The position numbers and the translations under genes were made by a program. Below, in pieces: positions 5,516-5,538 of a stretch of 5,538 nt of DNA. Every line of letters begins with the position of its first letter. Within the stretch, counting starts at the first letter, position 1. The notes beneath the pieces were generated by a model. The model ran no database searches and was not told the DNA's origin. It worked only from the letters and a program-made list of their open reading frames with translations. Source of the stretch: Nonomuraea sp. (lineage in GTDB: Bacteria > Actinomycetota > Actinomycetes > Streptosporangiales > Streptosporangiaceae); assembly GCA_013362835.1 (NCBI GenBank), contig JABFVJ010000020.1, forward strand, positions 1 to 5,538, written 5' to 3'.

Positions 5516-5538
5516 ATCCGGTCCGGGCCGTTGCGAAT

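Overview
The window is high-GC DNA, roughly 70% G+C in the coding parts, with GTG/ATG starts and strongly GC3-biased codons. Together with a bacterial proteasome activator (Bpa) and an EspI-like MinD ATPase, this points to an actinomycete. The family Streptosporangiaceae (Nonomuraea/Streptosporangium-like) is my best guess, from recall of sequence style rather than from a search.

Layout. (1) 1-1133, minus: N-terminal 377 codons of a long acidic/proline-rich protein that runs off the left edge. Its last visible residues carry the GWRRLVY...GG.I.PG signature that precedes the P-loop ATPase in EspI/MinD-like proteins. It contains six tandem RTEPP repeats. (2) 1134-1247: divergent promoter region. 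(3) 1248-2204, plus: PIG3-type NAD(P)H quinone oxidoreductase, probably leaderless. (4) 2210-2722, plus: Bpa, the ATP-independent activator of the 20S proteasome, ending in the docking tail GPYL and translationally coupled to gene 3. (5) 2713-3522, minus: Cof-type HAD-IIB phosphatase, overlapping bpa tail to tail by 10 bp. (6) 3523-3745: a 223-bp intergenic region with a perfect 9-bp stem-loop in the likely leader of (7) 3746-3949, plus: a CspA-family cold-shock protein, followed by a strong intrinsic terminator at 3973-4011. (8) 4017-5471, minus: a plant-type (long, class II) ketol-acid reductoisomerase, intact in frame and in its catalytic residues except for one in-frame TAG at codon 140, where the family has Ser in the motif GLSHGF. 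(9) 5472-5538: a promoter whose -35 lies in a GTTGCG-N5-CGCAAC dyad; the start looks leaderless.

The oxidoreductase and bpa look like one transcription unit. The EspI-like gene, the HAD gene, the cold-shock gene and the reductoisomerase appear to be separate units. The most notable observation is the interrupted ilvC: a single C-to-A change explains it. A fresh nonsense mutation, a base-call error, or suppressed/read-through translation all fit; the sequence alone cannot choose among them. No mobile element, CRISPR array, tRNA or rRNA gene was seen.
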